Source: Cryptomeria japonica (Eukaryota; Streptophyta; Pinopsida; Cupressales; Cupressaceae). From it: a DNA stretch of 64,000 nucleotides. A model generated the notes under the pieces. It was not told the DNA's origin. It saw only the letters and a program-made list of their open reading frames with translations, and did no database searches. The stretch is from contig NC_081407.1 of assembly GCF_030272615.1 (NCBI RefSeq), forward strand, positions 436,016,230 to 436,080,229. Reading direction: 5' to 3'. This document shows positions 33,051-44,369 of the stretch, piece after piece. Both the position numbers and the translations under genes were made by a program. Numbering within the stretch: position 1 is the stretch's first letter; each line of letters opens with the position of its first letter.

Positions 33051-33829
33051 TGTTAGGATTCCCATAGATACTGAGAGGGGGGGTGAATCAGTATCTAACT
33101 GGTGAGTTGAATTTCTTAACTTAAAACATGTAGAACATATTATAACAGTGTACCGGTATGCAAAAAATAATGCAATCAACAGAATTAAAAGCATCCACAT
33201 GAAAAACGCACCATGACACAAGGATTTAACGAGGAAACCCAGTGTGGGAAAAACCTCTGTGGGATTTGTGACCCACAATATTCACTTACTGGCCAACAAG
33301 AGAATATTACTTACAAGAGGGGCCTGCACATGCAGGAAGGCCAATTGCCTAGAGCTTACTGCTCAATGGGAAGTCTCACTGACTTACAATGTGGATTATA
33401 CAAATCCAATATCTTGTACTACTTTACAATAACATCTATAATGCCAGATCTAGTACCAGTTTCTACTTTGTTCTTTACATAAAACCTTTAACCTATATTT
33501 CACATAATAGGTCTGCCTAATATCTTCTTTTTTTTCACTTACAAAATGTCTACAATGATCTCTCTTATATATAAGAGTCATTTTACAACTTGCCAAGACG
33601 GCTTACAAAGTTTTTACAATAATAAACAAAATATAATATATCAAAAATCCTATCGGCCTCTGTGCCGGTGCCGGTGGTCTGAGTGTCGGTGTAGATTGTG
33701 ATCTGTTGATGTCGATGAACTATCTTGCCAGTGTAATGCCTTGCCAGTGCCATAAGATTGTAAGGTTGTCATCAATGACAAAACCTTCAATCACCTACAA
33801 TGTCTCATTGGAGTGTGCATATGCCAACA
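33051..33829 (-). repeat. NA-B central LTR
   Basis: 779 bp TGTT...AACA, homologous to the NA-A LTRs but clearly more divergent from them than they are from each other. TATA-like TATATATAAG at 33564-33574. The PPT CCAAAGGGGGAGAT (minus) starts at 33830. Confidence 0.9.
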
Positions 33830-34030
33830 ATCTCCCCCTTTGGCATTGATGGCAACACTCATGAGAAAATTCAAAAGTGTATCCAAAACTTTAATCCAAA
33901 AATGTTTCCAAAAATATGTTACCAAAAATATAAGAACTCCCCCTGAGTAAATAAGTCTTTTGCCGGTTATTTTCTCATACTACTACTCCCCCTTTGGCAT
34001 CAATGTCAAAGGTTGTCAAGGTGTCAATAG

Positions 34031-35160
34031 AGTTGTAGCCTCAACCTTGTAACTGGGTAGTTAAAATTTGAAATAGATCCGCCAAAATCAAGTTTATACT
34101 CTCCATAAACTTCTTACTATCTCTTATTGTTGTCTCTGTTCTTTTAACTGTACCGATGAGGTGCTGCATATGCTTTGTCAGTGTTTTTTGTCCCTGTATT
34201 AGTGCCTCGGATATTTGATTCTGCAATGATTCTAGATAGTCCAATCTTGGACTCAGTTTTAGTCTCAAATTCTTTGCCTTATCCACTATTCTCTCCTTTT
34301 CTCTTTCTAGCTTAAGTAAATCTTCCTCAAAAAAATTTATCCTTTTCTCAAAAACTGATAATGTATCAGGTGAGCTAACAAAATTATCAGCAAGTTTATT
34401 GATTTCATCCTATACCTTGCTCATCTTCTTATATATTTCTACTATCAAAATGTTTGTCTTGCAGGTGTCTTTGTACAGAGGTTTGTATTCCTTTAATAAG
34501 TTACACAGTTCCGGTAGAAGTGTGTCAAATTCTCTAGTACACTTCTTTATTTGATCTTCAAAGAATTTTTTCTTTTCAATTTCTACCTTATTCTTCAAAG
34601 TCTCTTCCTTTATTTTCTCAATAGTCACCGTGTTCTCAATGATGTATTTACACAAAGTATTAAGTTGTCCTAAAGAATCTTTATTGTCTATGTTACAGTT
34701 AGGAGCAATTACTTTCGAAATTGGGATTGTGTCATCTATAGCTTTATAAGCCTGTGAACTACAATCTGTTATCCTTTTGATTGAATCCAAAAGTACTTCA
34801 GTTACATTTGTTGATGTGTGGCCTACTGAGGAGGAACCAACATACTGAATTCCACCGGTGGAGGAAGTAACCAAGCTTGTTGTGACCTCTGGTAGGTCTA
34901 TTTGTGTTTGCATTTCTTTAAGAAACGGTTTGTGTACTTCTCCCGTTGCCGGTTGTACTGTTTCCTCATGACTCTGTTCCTATTTCGGGGCCTTTTACTC
35001 TTCTTGTTTCTCTATCTGTTCTCCTATGTTATTATCTGTCGGTTTCTCTTGTTTTTGATTAGTTTTCTCAGTTACCGGTGGCTCACTAGCCATGTCTGTC
35101 TTACCAGTTGTATCTTTATCTACCACAATGTTGATCTTTTGTGTATCAACATCTACTGTG
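34031..35160 (-). pseudogene. NA-B ORF2, C-terminal half
   Basis: Corresponds to 13350-12315 of NA-A: METQTDLPEV-like MQTQIDLPEV, NVTEVLLDSIKRITDCSS, APNCNIDNKDSLGQLNTL, and the coiled-coil tail ending TTQLQG then stop at 34031. The longest intact piece is 34913-34410. Stops near 34405 and 34290 and upstream near 34980 break it. Confidence 0.75.
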
Positions 35161-35394
35161 TATAATAAACAAAATATAATATATCAAAAATCCTATTGGC
35201 CTCTGTGTCGGTATGCTTCCTTTCTCTGTGCCAGTGCTAGTGGTATGAATGTCGGTGTAGAGTGTGATCTGTTGATGTCGGTGAACTATCTTGCCAGTGT
35301 AATGCCTTGTCGGTGCCATAAGATTGTAAGGTTGCCATAAATGACAAAACCTTCAATCACCTACAATGTCTCATTGGAGTGTGCATATGCCAAC
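35161..35394 (-). repeat. NA-B partial LTR
   Basis: Matches the LTR from AATAAACAAAATATAATATA to the terminal CCAAC, about 230 bp. The join to ORF2 occurs at a short shared word (ATAATAAACAAAAT-like), and the outer end abuts the truncated Gypsy-C LTR. Confidence 0.85.
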
Positions 35395-37146
35395 TTATCC
35401 CCTGTGATTGATGACGTGGAAGTACAGGTGGCCATCCAAGTGGTCGTCCAGGTGGGCTTAGAGCGATCGCACAGATCCAACGGTGATCGCACAGATCTGA
35501 CGGTGGTCGCTAAGCCGCAAGGAAAAGTTGCTCGCCTAGTTATCAATTCAACTAGCGACAAGGTGGGTCCAATCTAGATGGCAGTCCAGATGGCAGACAA
35601 AGTGGACCCTTGAGCAAATCAGAGGTCGACACGTGGAAAAAGTCTATAGACAAGCGGATGTCTATATTTTTAAGTCAACTTTGAACTTGAACTTTGAACC
35701 GGTTCAAATTGGTTCAACACTTCAAAATGATTCAATGGTTCAAAGTTCATTAGTTCAACACTTCAAAATGGTTCAATGGTTCAAAGTTTAGTACTTCAAC
35801 GCTTCAAAATGGTTCAATGGTTCAAAGTACATTATCGTCACTTGTTCTTGTGGGCCCAGGATGAAGAAAGCAAACAAGCAGAGATAAAAGAAAATGGTGG
35901 GGCCCGCTAGAAAGTAAACAAAAATTTAATGCAAGCGGTCATGGTTCATGCAGGTGATCCAATGGCTGCCAATAAAAATTGCACGGTGGATGCAGGACTG
36001 GTTGTTTGAATGGTGAAAAGCCCACCAAGCAAGGAGATAATTTCTACATGAAAGATTAATGCATATGCTTATTGATTATCTGAATATCCAAGTGTTGCAT
36101 ACCATTGGAAAGCTCACAAAATGGGGAGATCATTTCCATGATCATTTTTTAATAGAAGTTTCAACACGGAGAGCATTTGCCAAAGAATGCATAAGATTTT
36201 CTTGGTAGGATTTTTTTTTAATATAATCACATTTCAATTCATCATGCAACTTTCACATGGGGATAGCTATTTTCGCATTTAGATATGCAGATTTTTAAAT
36301 AGGAGGATCAATGGCAGTCCTTTTGAGCAGTAAAGACTATTATTTTACAGTATTGTGCATGAGTTTTTATGCCCTTTTTTGGGGGTAGATTCACCCAAGG
36401 CTTTTCTCATGTAGTCATTTTAGTGTTTTGAAGGAAATTCATCATTATTTCTACATATTCCTTCTCTCCTTATTTTTTTTGTTTGGTTCTTTCTTTTTTG
36501 CATACACATTTTTGCAAAAAAGCATTGTAGCTCAGCAGTATTTGAGTTTCGTAACAGAAGTACTCCTTTATTTTTCAATAATATAGTAGCAGATTTCCTT
36601 CTTGGCACTTCTTGTATTATCTAGTGAACGAATGATTTGATAATTTCCTATGATTTTTATCCTCTAATTTGTCTCATTCAGTCAATTTGTGGTGCAAGGA
36701 GATATGTGTTAGTTGCGGGTTCTAGTTTATGTTAATTGATTTTAATTGCTTGAAGCTATGAAAACTTGTTGTTTTCTTTCATGCATGCATTAAATTCATC
36801 CCTTTCTAGGAAATTTTTATGCACCTACATGTTCAGTTGAGTTGTGAAGCAATCAAGGTTATTTGTTGAAGGTTTTGTGAGTTAAGCAAGTTGCAGATCT
36901 CAGATAAGATATTTGGTGCATCACCTTCATTAGAATAGATTTACATTACATGAAAGCTTTCTATCCTTTTCTATCCCTTTTTCTTATCAAAATTATTTAC
37001 AAGAGATTCACCAAACAGGAAGCCGGCCTGATCTCTGGAGATTCACCTTCACTTTGAGCAACCCATAGGCTCGAAGGTGTTTCCATGTTTCACAGGATTG
37101 CTTGTTTTTGAACTTAACATCACGAGTGCAATACTCAATGAGAACA
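35395..37146 (+). repeat. Gypsy-C LTR L (5' truncated)
   Basis: Matches 45165-46970 of LTR R, ending GAGAACA before the PBS. The outer ~1.3 kb of the LTR is missing. Long T-rich and ATG-rich stretches, including reading frames at 36420-36608, are LTR sequence without coding evidence. Confidence 0.88.
35640..35830 (+). repeat. ~45-bp minisatellite and palindrome in Gypsy-C LTR L
   Basis: About three units built on CTTCAAAATGGTTCAATGG followed by TTCAAAG. They follow a perfect 16-bp palindrome TTTGAACCGGTTCAAA at 35693-35708. Confidence 0.88.
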
Positions 37147-37151
37147 ATTTT

Positions 37152-37170
37152 TGGCACACCCGGTGGGACC
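37152..37170 (+). other. Gypsy-C primer-binding site (tRNA not assigned)
   Basis: TGGCACACCCGGTGGGACC begins five bases after the LTR end. The TGG start and position fit a PBS; I cannot name the tRNA with certainty. Confidence 0.6.
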
Positions 37171-37317
37171 CATTTGAGTTATCACAACTCAAAGAAAATC
37201 CATTTTTGCTGTTGTTTTGGTATTGACAGCAACATTTCAGCCTATTGAGATTAATTTTCCTAAGTACCAAGCGACTCTATTTTCTAGTTTTATGTGCAGA
37301 ACAGGTCTTAACAACAT

Positions 37318-39250
37318 ATGAAAAAGTATCAAACCAGACAGAGCAAGGATCCGGTTGAGCATATTGAGCTACCATCATCATAGAGAAGGTCAAGGACAAT
37401 GAAAAAGACAGAGAAAACAACAAATTCAGCAGTTGAGTTTCTAGAAAGTTCGTTAGTTGAAGTTTTTCTTGAAACTCCAAATTATAATCTTTCGTCTAAT
37501 TCTTCTCCTCTACCTAATAATTCTCAGCCCAATTTTGCCACCTGCATAAATCCTCTTTTTGCAACTACTCCAATTCAGCCATCTATTACCCATAATCCAC
37601 CAGTAAATCCTCCAATATTTACAATGCTCATACCAAGAGCACATGCTTTTGTACCCTTCAATAGAGGTGTCCCTTTGAATTTAACCCAACATGACCCTAT
37701 ACCAGGAGCAGCTCTGAAAAGTCTTCCTAGTTTCACTGGTGAAGACCACGTCACACCCATTGAGCACATAAGAGATGTAGCATCTCTATGTGCATTTCAC
37801 CATATAACCGAAGAGAATGTGGCGCTCAAGCTACTGGAAGCATCATTCAAAGGCAAAGCATTACAATGGTTCAGGAGCTTGCAAATTAATTCAGTTATTG
37901 ATTGGGATGGTTTGGGTGATAAGATAACAAAGTAGTTTGCAGATAAATCTGATCAACTATCATTGGTTGAGCAAATGACCACTATCAAAAGGGCACTGCA
38001 AGAGAAGATGATTGATTTTAATTACCGTTTTGAATGAACCTGGAATAGAATTCCTACAATGGTAAAACCCTCTCCTGAACATGCATTTTTATATTATTTG
38101 AGAGCTTTAAATAGCGATATTGTTGTTATGATTCAATCTATGGGTGGGGTTACTTTACCAGCAGCTTATGGTATATCTATTAGAGTAGAAAACATCCTTA
38201 TACAAGCTGGTAAAATTACCCCTAGGCCTCCTATGCCTATTTTTCCTAGTATAGAACCATTGATGTCTTTACAAGTACCCCCTATAGTTGCAATGTTTGA
38301 TGTTCCAGTACTAGGTTTTCAAAATTATGTTCAAAATAGTGTTGTGGCAAACTCATCAAAGCAACTACAGATGTTACAAGATATGTTTATAAAGAATGTT
38401 GAAGCAACTCAACTAATCTAACAGACTATGCAAAATTTTGGCAATGAATTAGTGAACATCAAGAAAAACCAGAACCAAAATCAAAGGTATCAAGCCCCAT
38501 ATCAAGCTCCTTATCAACCCAATAGGCCTAACTACCAAGTTGATGCTCAGAATCAAAGGAGGAACTACAACAATAGGCAAAATCAGCAATATAATCAAAA
38601 TACTACTAGCAATTCTAAAGGAATTGTTCCTACTCAGAACAATATGGCACAAGAGTGGTGTTTTCCTTTCCAACAACCTCATAATCAAGCGTCATGCCAA
38701 AATGCAATGAATGCTCAATCACAAGCTTTGATGGTTCAAAATAACATGTCTTATCAAGATGTAGGTATAAATGAGGAACTAGAAGGTCCTGAGGTGGCTA
38801 TGATGAATTGGCAAGGTGAGGAATTTTGTGGAGATAATCATCCGCAAGCACAAAATAGACCTTTTTCACCTGTTGCAGAAAATACAAGGTCAAAGAAACA
38901 TGCTATTGGCATTGGACAGCAAGCTACAAATAATCAACAGCAAGTTGTAAATAATGGACAGCAACAAAATAAATTTGGACAGCAGCTAGATAAAGGACAA
39001 CAACAAGCTTCTACAAGTTAGCAAGTTGTTAGTACAACTCCACTTGTCCAGAATGTGCAGATTTTACCAAGAGCATAACCTGCAACACCTAAAGAGCAGC
39101 AAAAAGTTTAATCTCGGTTAAAACCGGCTCATCAAGACCCTGTTGTTCCAAAAGTACAACACAAGGTTAGTGGTGTTCCATTTAATATTATTGAATCTAT
39201 GCCAAAAACCACTATTTCCATGACAATGATAGATGCATTGCAAATTCCTG
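37318..39250 (+). pseudogene. Gypsy-C gag
   Basis: ATG at 37318 (MKKYQTRQSKDPVEHIE), with another in-frame at 37399. Capsid core: LKSLPSFTGEDHVTPIEHI, LLEASFKGKALQWFRSL, then a broken FADKSDQLSLVEQMTTIK helix. A Gln/Asn-rich region (38440-38620) and a degenerate knuckle (WCFPFQQPHNQASC, second Cys lost) follow, then a tail of QQ-rich repeats. Stops near 37381, 37933, 38036, 38420 and 39019 inactivate it. Confidence 0.87.
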
Positions 39251-39260
39251 GAAAAAGGAA

Positions 39261-39905
39261 TTGCTGAGAGACAAATTGGATAATCTTTCCTTGACTAATG
39301 AACCTCAAAAAGATCAGCCTAGAGTTGCATTAGCTAATTATATCCCAATTAAGACTAATCGGCCAATCCAAAAACCAAAGCCTCTTCCATTTTTTGTAAC
39401 ATTGATAATTGGCAACCATCTAGTCCACAATTTCTTGATAGACTCAGGAGTCAGTAGTTCAATTATGCCCAAAGACCTTGCAGATAAACTTGGTCTAATT
39501 TATGAGCTTGTTTCTAGAGGAGTTGTATAGTTAGATGGAATAGCAGTTAAGTCAGTTTGATTGGTCAAAGATCTTGGTTTGACCTTGCATGCTTGTCCTA
39601 ATTTTGTAATACCTCAGGACATGTATATAGCTGACTTACCTCCCCACTTTGTTATTTTCCTATCTAGAGATTTCATAGCAAAATTAGGAGGATACCTTTC
39701 TGCTGATTGGTCACACTTGTTTTTTAGAACCCGGTATGGTACTAAGGTTACCATTAAGTCAGAACCCCAAGCCACTTGCCACTTAGAACCATATACCCCA
39801 AGTCCTATAAATGCAGATCTTACCATCAAAGACCATGCGGAGTTACCACCTATCTAGGATCTAGATACACCTGTTCAAGGCATACCCAATGTGAATTTGG
39901 ATGAG
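39261..39905 (+). pseudogene. Gypsy-C protease
   Basis: Catalytic motif FLIDSGVSSSIMPKDLADKLG (DSG intact) near 39435-39495 and a terminal FIAKLGGYLSADWSHLFF, the place where Tat/Ogre proteases have an LGRxWL-type helix. Stops near 39528, 39558 and 39855. Confidence 0.85.
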
Positions 39906-40049
39906 TGAGCAGCCCAGAATACTACAAAGGATCCTTTCATCAACATCGATGACATAGGTCTTGGTGTTTATATGATTCATGAGGAGGATTATGTTATTCC
40001 TAAGCTTGAAAAAGAGGATATTTCTCTTGACCAGCAGTCAGAATAGCAG

Positions 40050-40556
40050 AGAAATCAGGTTTGGGAGCTCTATTTTGATGGTTCAAGATGTAAAAATGGT
40101 TCCGGAGGTAGTGTTATGCTAGTTTCACCCGAAGGTATGAGATACTACACTGCTTTCAAATTTTCTTTTAGTTGTACAAACAATATAGCTGAGTATGAAT
40201 CATTAGAACATGGCTTAGAATGGGCTAGATAGAAAAAAGTTAAATGTTTACAAGTTTTTGGTGATAGTGAACTAGTAGTGAACCAAGTAAGGAATATCCA
40301 TGTCACCAAAAATGATGTTTTGAAGATGTACAAGCATAGAATTTGGGATTTAATTGAATATTTTGATGCATTTAATCTATTGTCCATACCTAGAAGTCAA
40401 AATAAAGAAGCAAATAGGCTTGCTGCTTTAGGATCTTGGTTCAATATTCCAATAGAACTAGAAAATATTGATAGACAGCAGTATGTTAAAGTTGCAGTAA
40501 GGCCCTCAGTTCCAGATAACATGGTTAATTGGCAGGTTTTTCACTCAGATGAGTAG
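40050..40556 (+). pseudogene. Gypsy-C archaeal-type RNase H located upstream of RT
   Basis: WELYFDGSRCKNGSGGSVML, AEYESLEHGLEWAR, FGDSELVVNQVRN and SIPRSQNKEANRLAALGS match the second (archaeal-type) RNase H of Tat elements. Catalytic D (FDGS), E (AEYE) and D (GDSE) are present; the fourth, usually the Asp of an ADALA motif, reads Asn. In the Tat elements I know this domain follows RT and the Ty3 RNase H; here it lies between PR and RT in the same frame. One stop near 40230 splits it. Confidence 0.82.
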
Positions 40557-40739
40557 ATTACCAATTTCCTAATTGAAGAAGTAGAGTTTTCTGCTAGAAA
40601 TTAGCGTAAGTTCAATGATCAATATGAAAATCAGTTTCTCCAATTGAAAACTAACAAGCTGCCCAAGGGTTTGGTAACCCTTGAATCTATTTTTAATACA
40701 GATGATCAGTTCAGGAAGGATAAAGGCAACATGTTTGTG

Positions 40740-41760
40740 AAGGAATAATATTATGAACCTGTTGAAATATTCAAGGACAAGCTACTAAAAATTGGCAAAG
40801 TATGTACCCCTAAAGAGAAACATGCTTTTGTAAAACTTTGTCAAGAATTCAATGACATATTTGCATGGAGGTATGAAGATTTGAAAGGATTTGATCCTCC
40901 TTTAGCTCAGCATACCATAGAGTTGTTAGATAATGCAAAACCAGTATGGCAGAAACAAAGACCTCTTAATCCAAAATTAGAATATCTTATGAAAACTGAG
41001 TTAAATAAGTTGATTGAATGAAACATCATATTTCCAATCAAGCACACATCCTGGGTGTCCAATCTAGTTCCCATTAGGAAGAAGAATGGTGAACTGAGAT
41101 TATGTGTTGATTTTAGAGATCTAAATAGAGCATCCCTACAAGACCATTACCCGTTGCCCTCAATGGAGCAAATTTTGCAGGTTGTATGAAGATCAGAGAG
41201 ATTCTCATTACTGGACGGTTATTCAGGATATAACCAAATTCTGCTCAAAGAAGAAGACCAGTACAAAATAGCATTTACCACCAAGTGGGGTACAATGGTT
41301 TATAATAAAATGTCATTTGGACTGACCAATGCAGGGGCAACATTTCAGCATGCAATGGATATGGCATTTCAAGGCCTGATTAACAAGTTTGTTTTGGTTT
41401 ACCTAGATGATGTAACTATTTTTTCTAAAAAGCCTAATGAACATCTTGACCATCTCAGATAGGTATTTGAGAGATGCAGGGAATATGGGGTTTCATTAAA
41501 TCCCAAGAAGAGCATATTTTCTATTCATGAAGGCAAGTTGTTGGGATATATTATTTCAAAGAATGGGATTTCAATAGATCCTGAGAAGATCGCAACCATA
41601 CTTGCATTACCATTACCAGCACATAAGAAGGGACTCAAAAGTTTCATAGGTAGGATTAACTTTATCAGAAGGTTTATTCCTAATATTGCAGCATTGATGT
41701 AGCCACTTACAGCCATGCTTAAGAGAAATATTCATTTTCAGTGGACTAAGGAAGGTAGGA
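40740..41760 (+). pseudogene. Gypsy-C reverse transcriptase
   Basis: FNDIFAWRYEDLKGFDP, QKQRPLNPKLEYLMK, SWVSNLVPIRKKNGELRLC, VDFRDLNRASLQDHYPLP, FSLLDGYSGYNQILLKEED, KMSFGLTNAGATFQHAMD, catalytic LVYLDDVTIF near 41395-41425, LNPKKSIFSIHEGKLLGYI. Stops near 41020, 41187 and 41460 disable it; no frameshift is seen. Confidence 0.93.
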
Positions 41761-42200
41761 ACAGTTTTGAAGAAATAAAAGAGGCAATTGCAGCAGCCCC
41801 TACTTTCATTAATCCTGAATTTAAGAAAGATTTTATTCTATGTGCTTTTGGGAGTGAAGATACTATTTCTACAATGTTGTGTCAGCAAAATGATGAAGGC
41901 TTAGAACAGCCAGTTGCTTTCTTTAGCCACATTTTGCATGATTATGAGACTAGATACTCATTTGTAGAAAAGCATGTGTTAGCATTAATAAGAAGCCTTA
42001 AGAAATTTAGGCACATGCTCTCTAACAATAAGATTCAGCTTATGGTTCCTCATCATATAGTGAAAGAGTTTTTTCTCAGCAAAGACGTAAATGACAAAAG
42101 GGCAGGCTCGATTACTAAGGCAATGGAATATGGCATCTCTATCAAGGTAACCAAGCTAGTTAGAGGCAAGGGTTTATGTGAGCAGCTTGCTAGCACAGAA
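41761..42200 (+). pseudogene. Gypsy-C Ty3-type RNase H, catalytically degenerate
   Basis: FQWTKEGRNSFEEIKEAI, then CAFGSEDTISTMLCQQ where a functional domain has a TDAS core: the first catalytic Asp is gone. ETRYSFVEKHVLALI keeps the YxxxEKE-like helix, and MVPHHIVKEFF replaces the TDH motif. This resembles the 'tether' state of the original RNase H in dual-RNase-H Tat elements and retroviruses (family knowledge). The reading frame is intact here, so the loss of catalytic residues is not simple decay. Confidence 0.82.
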
Positions 42201-42239
42201 AATAGTAAAGAAGAGGAGCAACAAGTTGAAGTGGTGCTT

Positions 42240-43529
42240 AATAATGAAGAACAATTTGTTGCCCCAGCTTTGCTAGTCACTTGGAATCAACAGATTGCCC
42301 ATTATTTACAAACCAGTGACTGTCCGGAAGGCTTAGACAGATCAAAATGGAGGTATTTCAGGATACAAGTCATTCCTTATGCTTTAATAGATGGTATTTT
42401 GTTCAAAAAAGATTATAACAATGTTCTATTAAGATGCATTAAGCCAGATCAAATTGAAAAAGTTCTAAGTGAATTTCATGAAGGACCTGCAGGAGGTCAC
42501 TTTGCAGCAACAACAGCAACTCTAAAAATTATGAGAGCTGGTTATTATTAGCCTGAAATGTTTAAAGATGATCACTCATGGGTGAAGAAATGTGAAAAAT
42601 GTTCATTGTTTGCAGGCAAACAGAGGCTATCAGTCTCTCCTTTACAACCAATTGAAGTAGAACAACCTTTTTCAAAGTGGGGGCTTGATTTTATAGGACC
42701 TATTAATCCACCTTCTAGTGCAGGTCACAAATGGATTCTTACAGCAAGTGATTATTTCACAAAGTGGATAGAAGCAATTCCATTGAAAGAAGCTAATGAG
42801 ACTTATGTTCTAAATTTCTATCAAGACTTAGTGTCTAGGTTTGGTACCCCAGAATCAATCATTTCTGATAATGCTTTAGCTTTCATTGGTCTTAGAGTTT
42901 CAGATTGGTCAGTTAAGCATAATATATATTTCAATACTACGTCCAATTATTACCCTCGGGGTAATGGACAAGCTGAATCAACTAACAAGAACTTGATCAA
43001 CATCATTAAGAAGACCATTGTTGAGAATCAGAGAAGTTGGCATGAAAATCTCAATTTAGCCCTTTGGGCTAATAGAATTACACCAAAGAGATCAACAGGT
43101 AACTCTCCTTATGTTTTAACTTATGGAAAAGAAGTCAAGTTACCTATTTTAGTTGAATTGCCAACTTTGAATTATGTAAAAGAATTTGAGTTACTTGAAG
43201 AGAAGTCGATGCAGATTAGGCTTGGTCATCTTTTGGAGTTAGAAGAAACTCGCAGGGAAGCATGCAAAAAATTAGAAACTCACCATGCTCAGATGAAGAG
43301 AACCTTTGATAGAAAAGTTGCACCACGCATATTTAATCAAGGTGATCTTGTTTTCAAATAGGATGAATTAAATAACAGACCTAGTAGACATACCAAGTTT
43401 TATGCCATGTGGGATGGTTTGTATGTTATCATAGAATGCAAACAGAATAATGCATTCTGGCTTGCTAAGTTGGATGGAGAGGTGTTCCCAATCCCTGTCA
43501 ATGGGATTCACCTCAAACTATGCTATTGA
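42240..43529 (+). pseudogene. Gypsy-C integrase
   Basis: FHEGPAGGHFAATTATLK and KCEKCSLF form the HHCC zinc site; catalytic residues are in WGLDFIGPIN, ESIISDNALAF and YPRGNGQAESTNKNL (E). The C-terminal part, DGLYVIIECKQNNAFWLAK, leads to the natural stop at 43527-43529. Stops at 42549-42551 and 43360-43362 are the only breaks. Confidence 0.92.
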
Positions 43530-43887
43530 GTACTAACAGTTTGCATATGTACATAGTAGAATAATTGTAGTTCTTTCTTTTCAGCAGTTTGCAAGCTCAT
43601 CTATAAGAAGAGTTGTAGTAATTTAAATTGAATAAGTTCTTTCAAGCACATTGCAGCTGATCTTTCAATTCATTTTTTGTTTCTATTTTCTATAAGTGCA
43701 GATTACACAGTGTGCAGGCTTAGTTGTATGTAGAGCCTTCATATTTTCCTTTTCAGTTTTTGTTTAGAATGTCGAGATGCATTTCCGCATTTTGGGGAAA
43801 ACAAAATTGACTCAATGCCCAATGGATATGCTAGGCTACTGGATTCTACTATTTAGCAAGAAAACACCCCTGAGAGGTCGCCAAAAA
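43530..43887 (+). other. Gypsy-C 3' untranslated region
   Basis: No gene. A G4 purine tract (TTTTGGGGAAAACAAAA near 43791-43807) is the best PPT candidate but is 80 bp from the proposed LTR start; the LTR start was chosen because TGTTAC pairs with the AACA LTR end. Confidence 0.5.
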
Positions 43888-44369
43888 TGTTACAAAAATT
43901 TTGCACATACCAAATTTGGTGCCCTAATGAAGCCTTGCATTCATTCATTCTAAAAAGATCAAATCATGAACAAGGAAGAAATGCATTGTTTTTTCTAACT
44001 TGTTTGCTTCATGAGCAGATACAGGAAAGTAAGACAGCATGTGGGTTAAAATGGGCTCTCGAAGAGGTTGAGCTCAGTATGCTGATTTAAGAATACTAAA
44101 ATCTCCCTGCCACCTAATCAAGTAGCAACAAAGAAGGACTCAGAGGTTTTCAAGCATCAAGCTCAGAGATTTTCATGACAAACACTCAGGTGCAAGTCAC
44201 ATATAACAGCAGGGGTCAAGAAAAGCACTTATCCCACATTGGTAAGGGGAAGGAATTCTTCAACATTTAAATGTAAATCCACACACATATCAAGTGTCAA
44301 AAGCTTCAAATCTTTTGGCAAGAAGAAGCTCGTGGCCTGGTGAACCCCGTGCGCGCGCATCTCAAAGTG

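Larger units (their letters stand above)
30140..35394 (-). mobile_element. NA-B: rearranged second copy of the pol-less copia-like family
   Basis: Organised as partial interior (30140-33050), LTR (33051-33829), partial interior (33830-35160), partial LTR (35161-35394). The central LTR has a PBS on its left (33037-33048) and a PPT on its right (33830), so it is the 5' LTR for the left unit and the 3' LTR for the right unit, as in a tandem product of LTR recombination. ORF1 and the N-terminal half of ORF2 lie in the left unit, the C-terminal half of ORF2 in the right unit. All outer ends are deletion junctions. Confidence 0.85.

Noticed and set aside
35341-35577. Plus-strand frame at the NA-B / Gypsy-C junction, with a partner at 45294-45512
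   Set aside because: Crosses a junction of two LTRs; the repeated part is LTR sequence.
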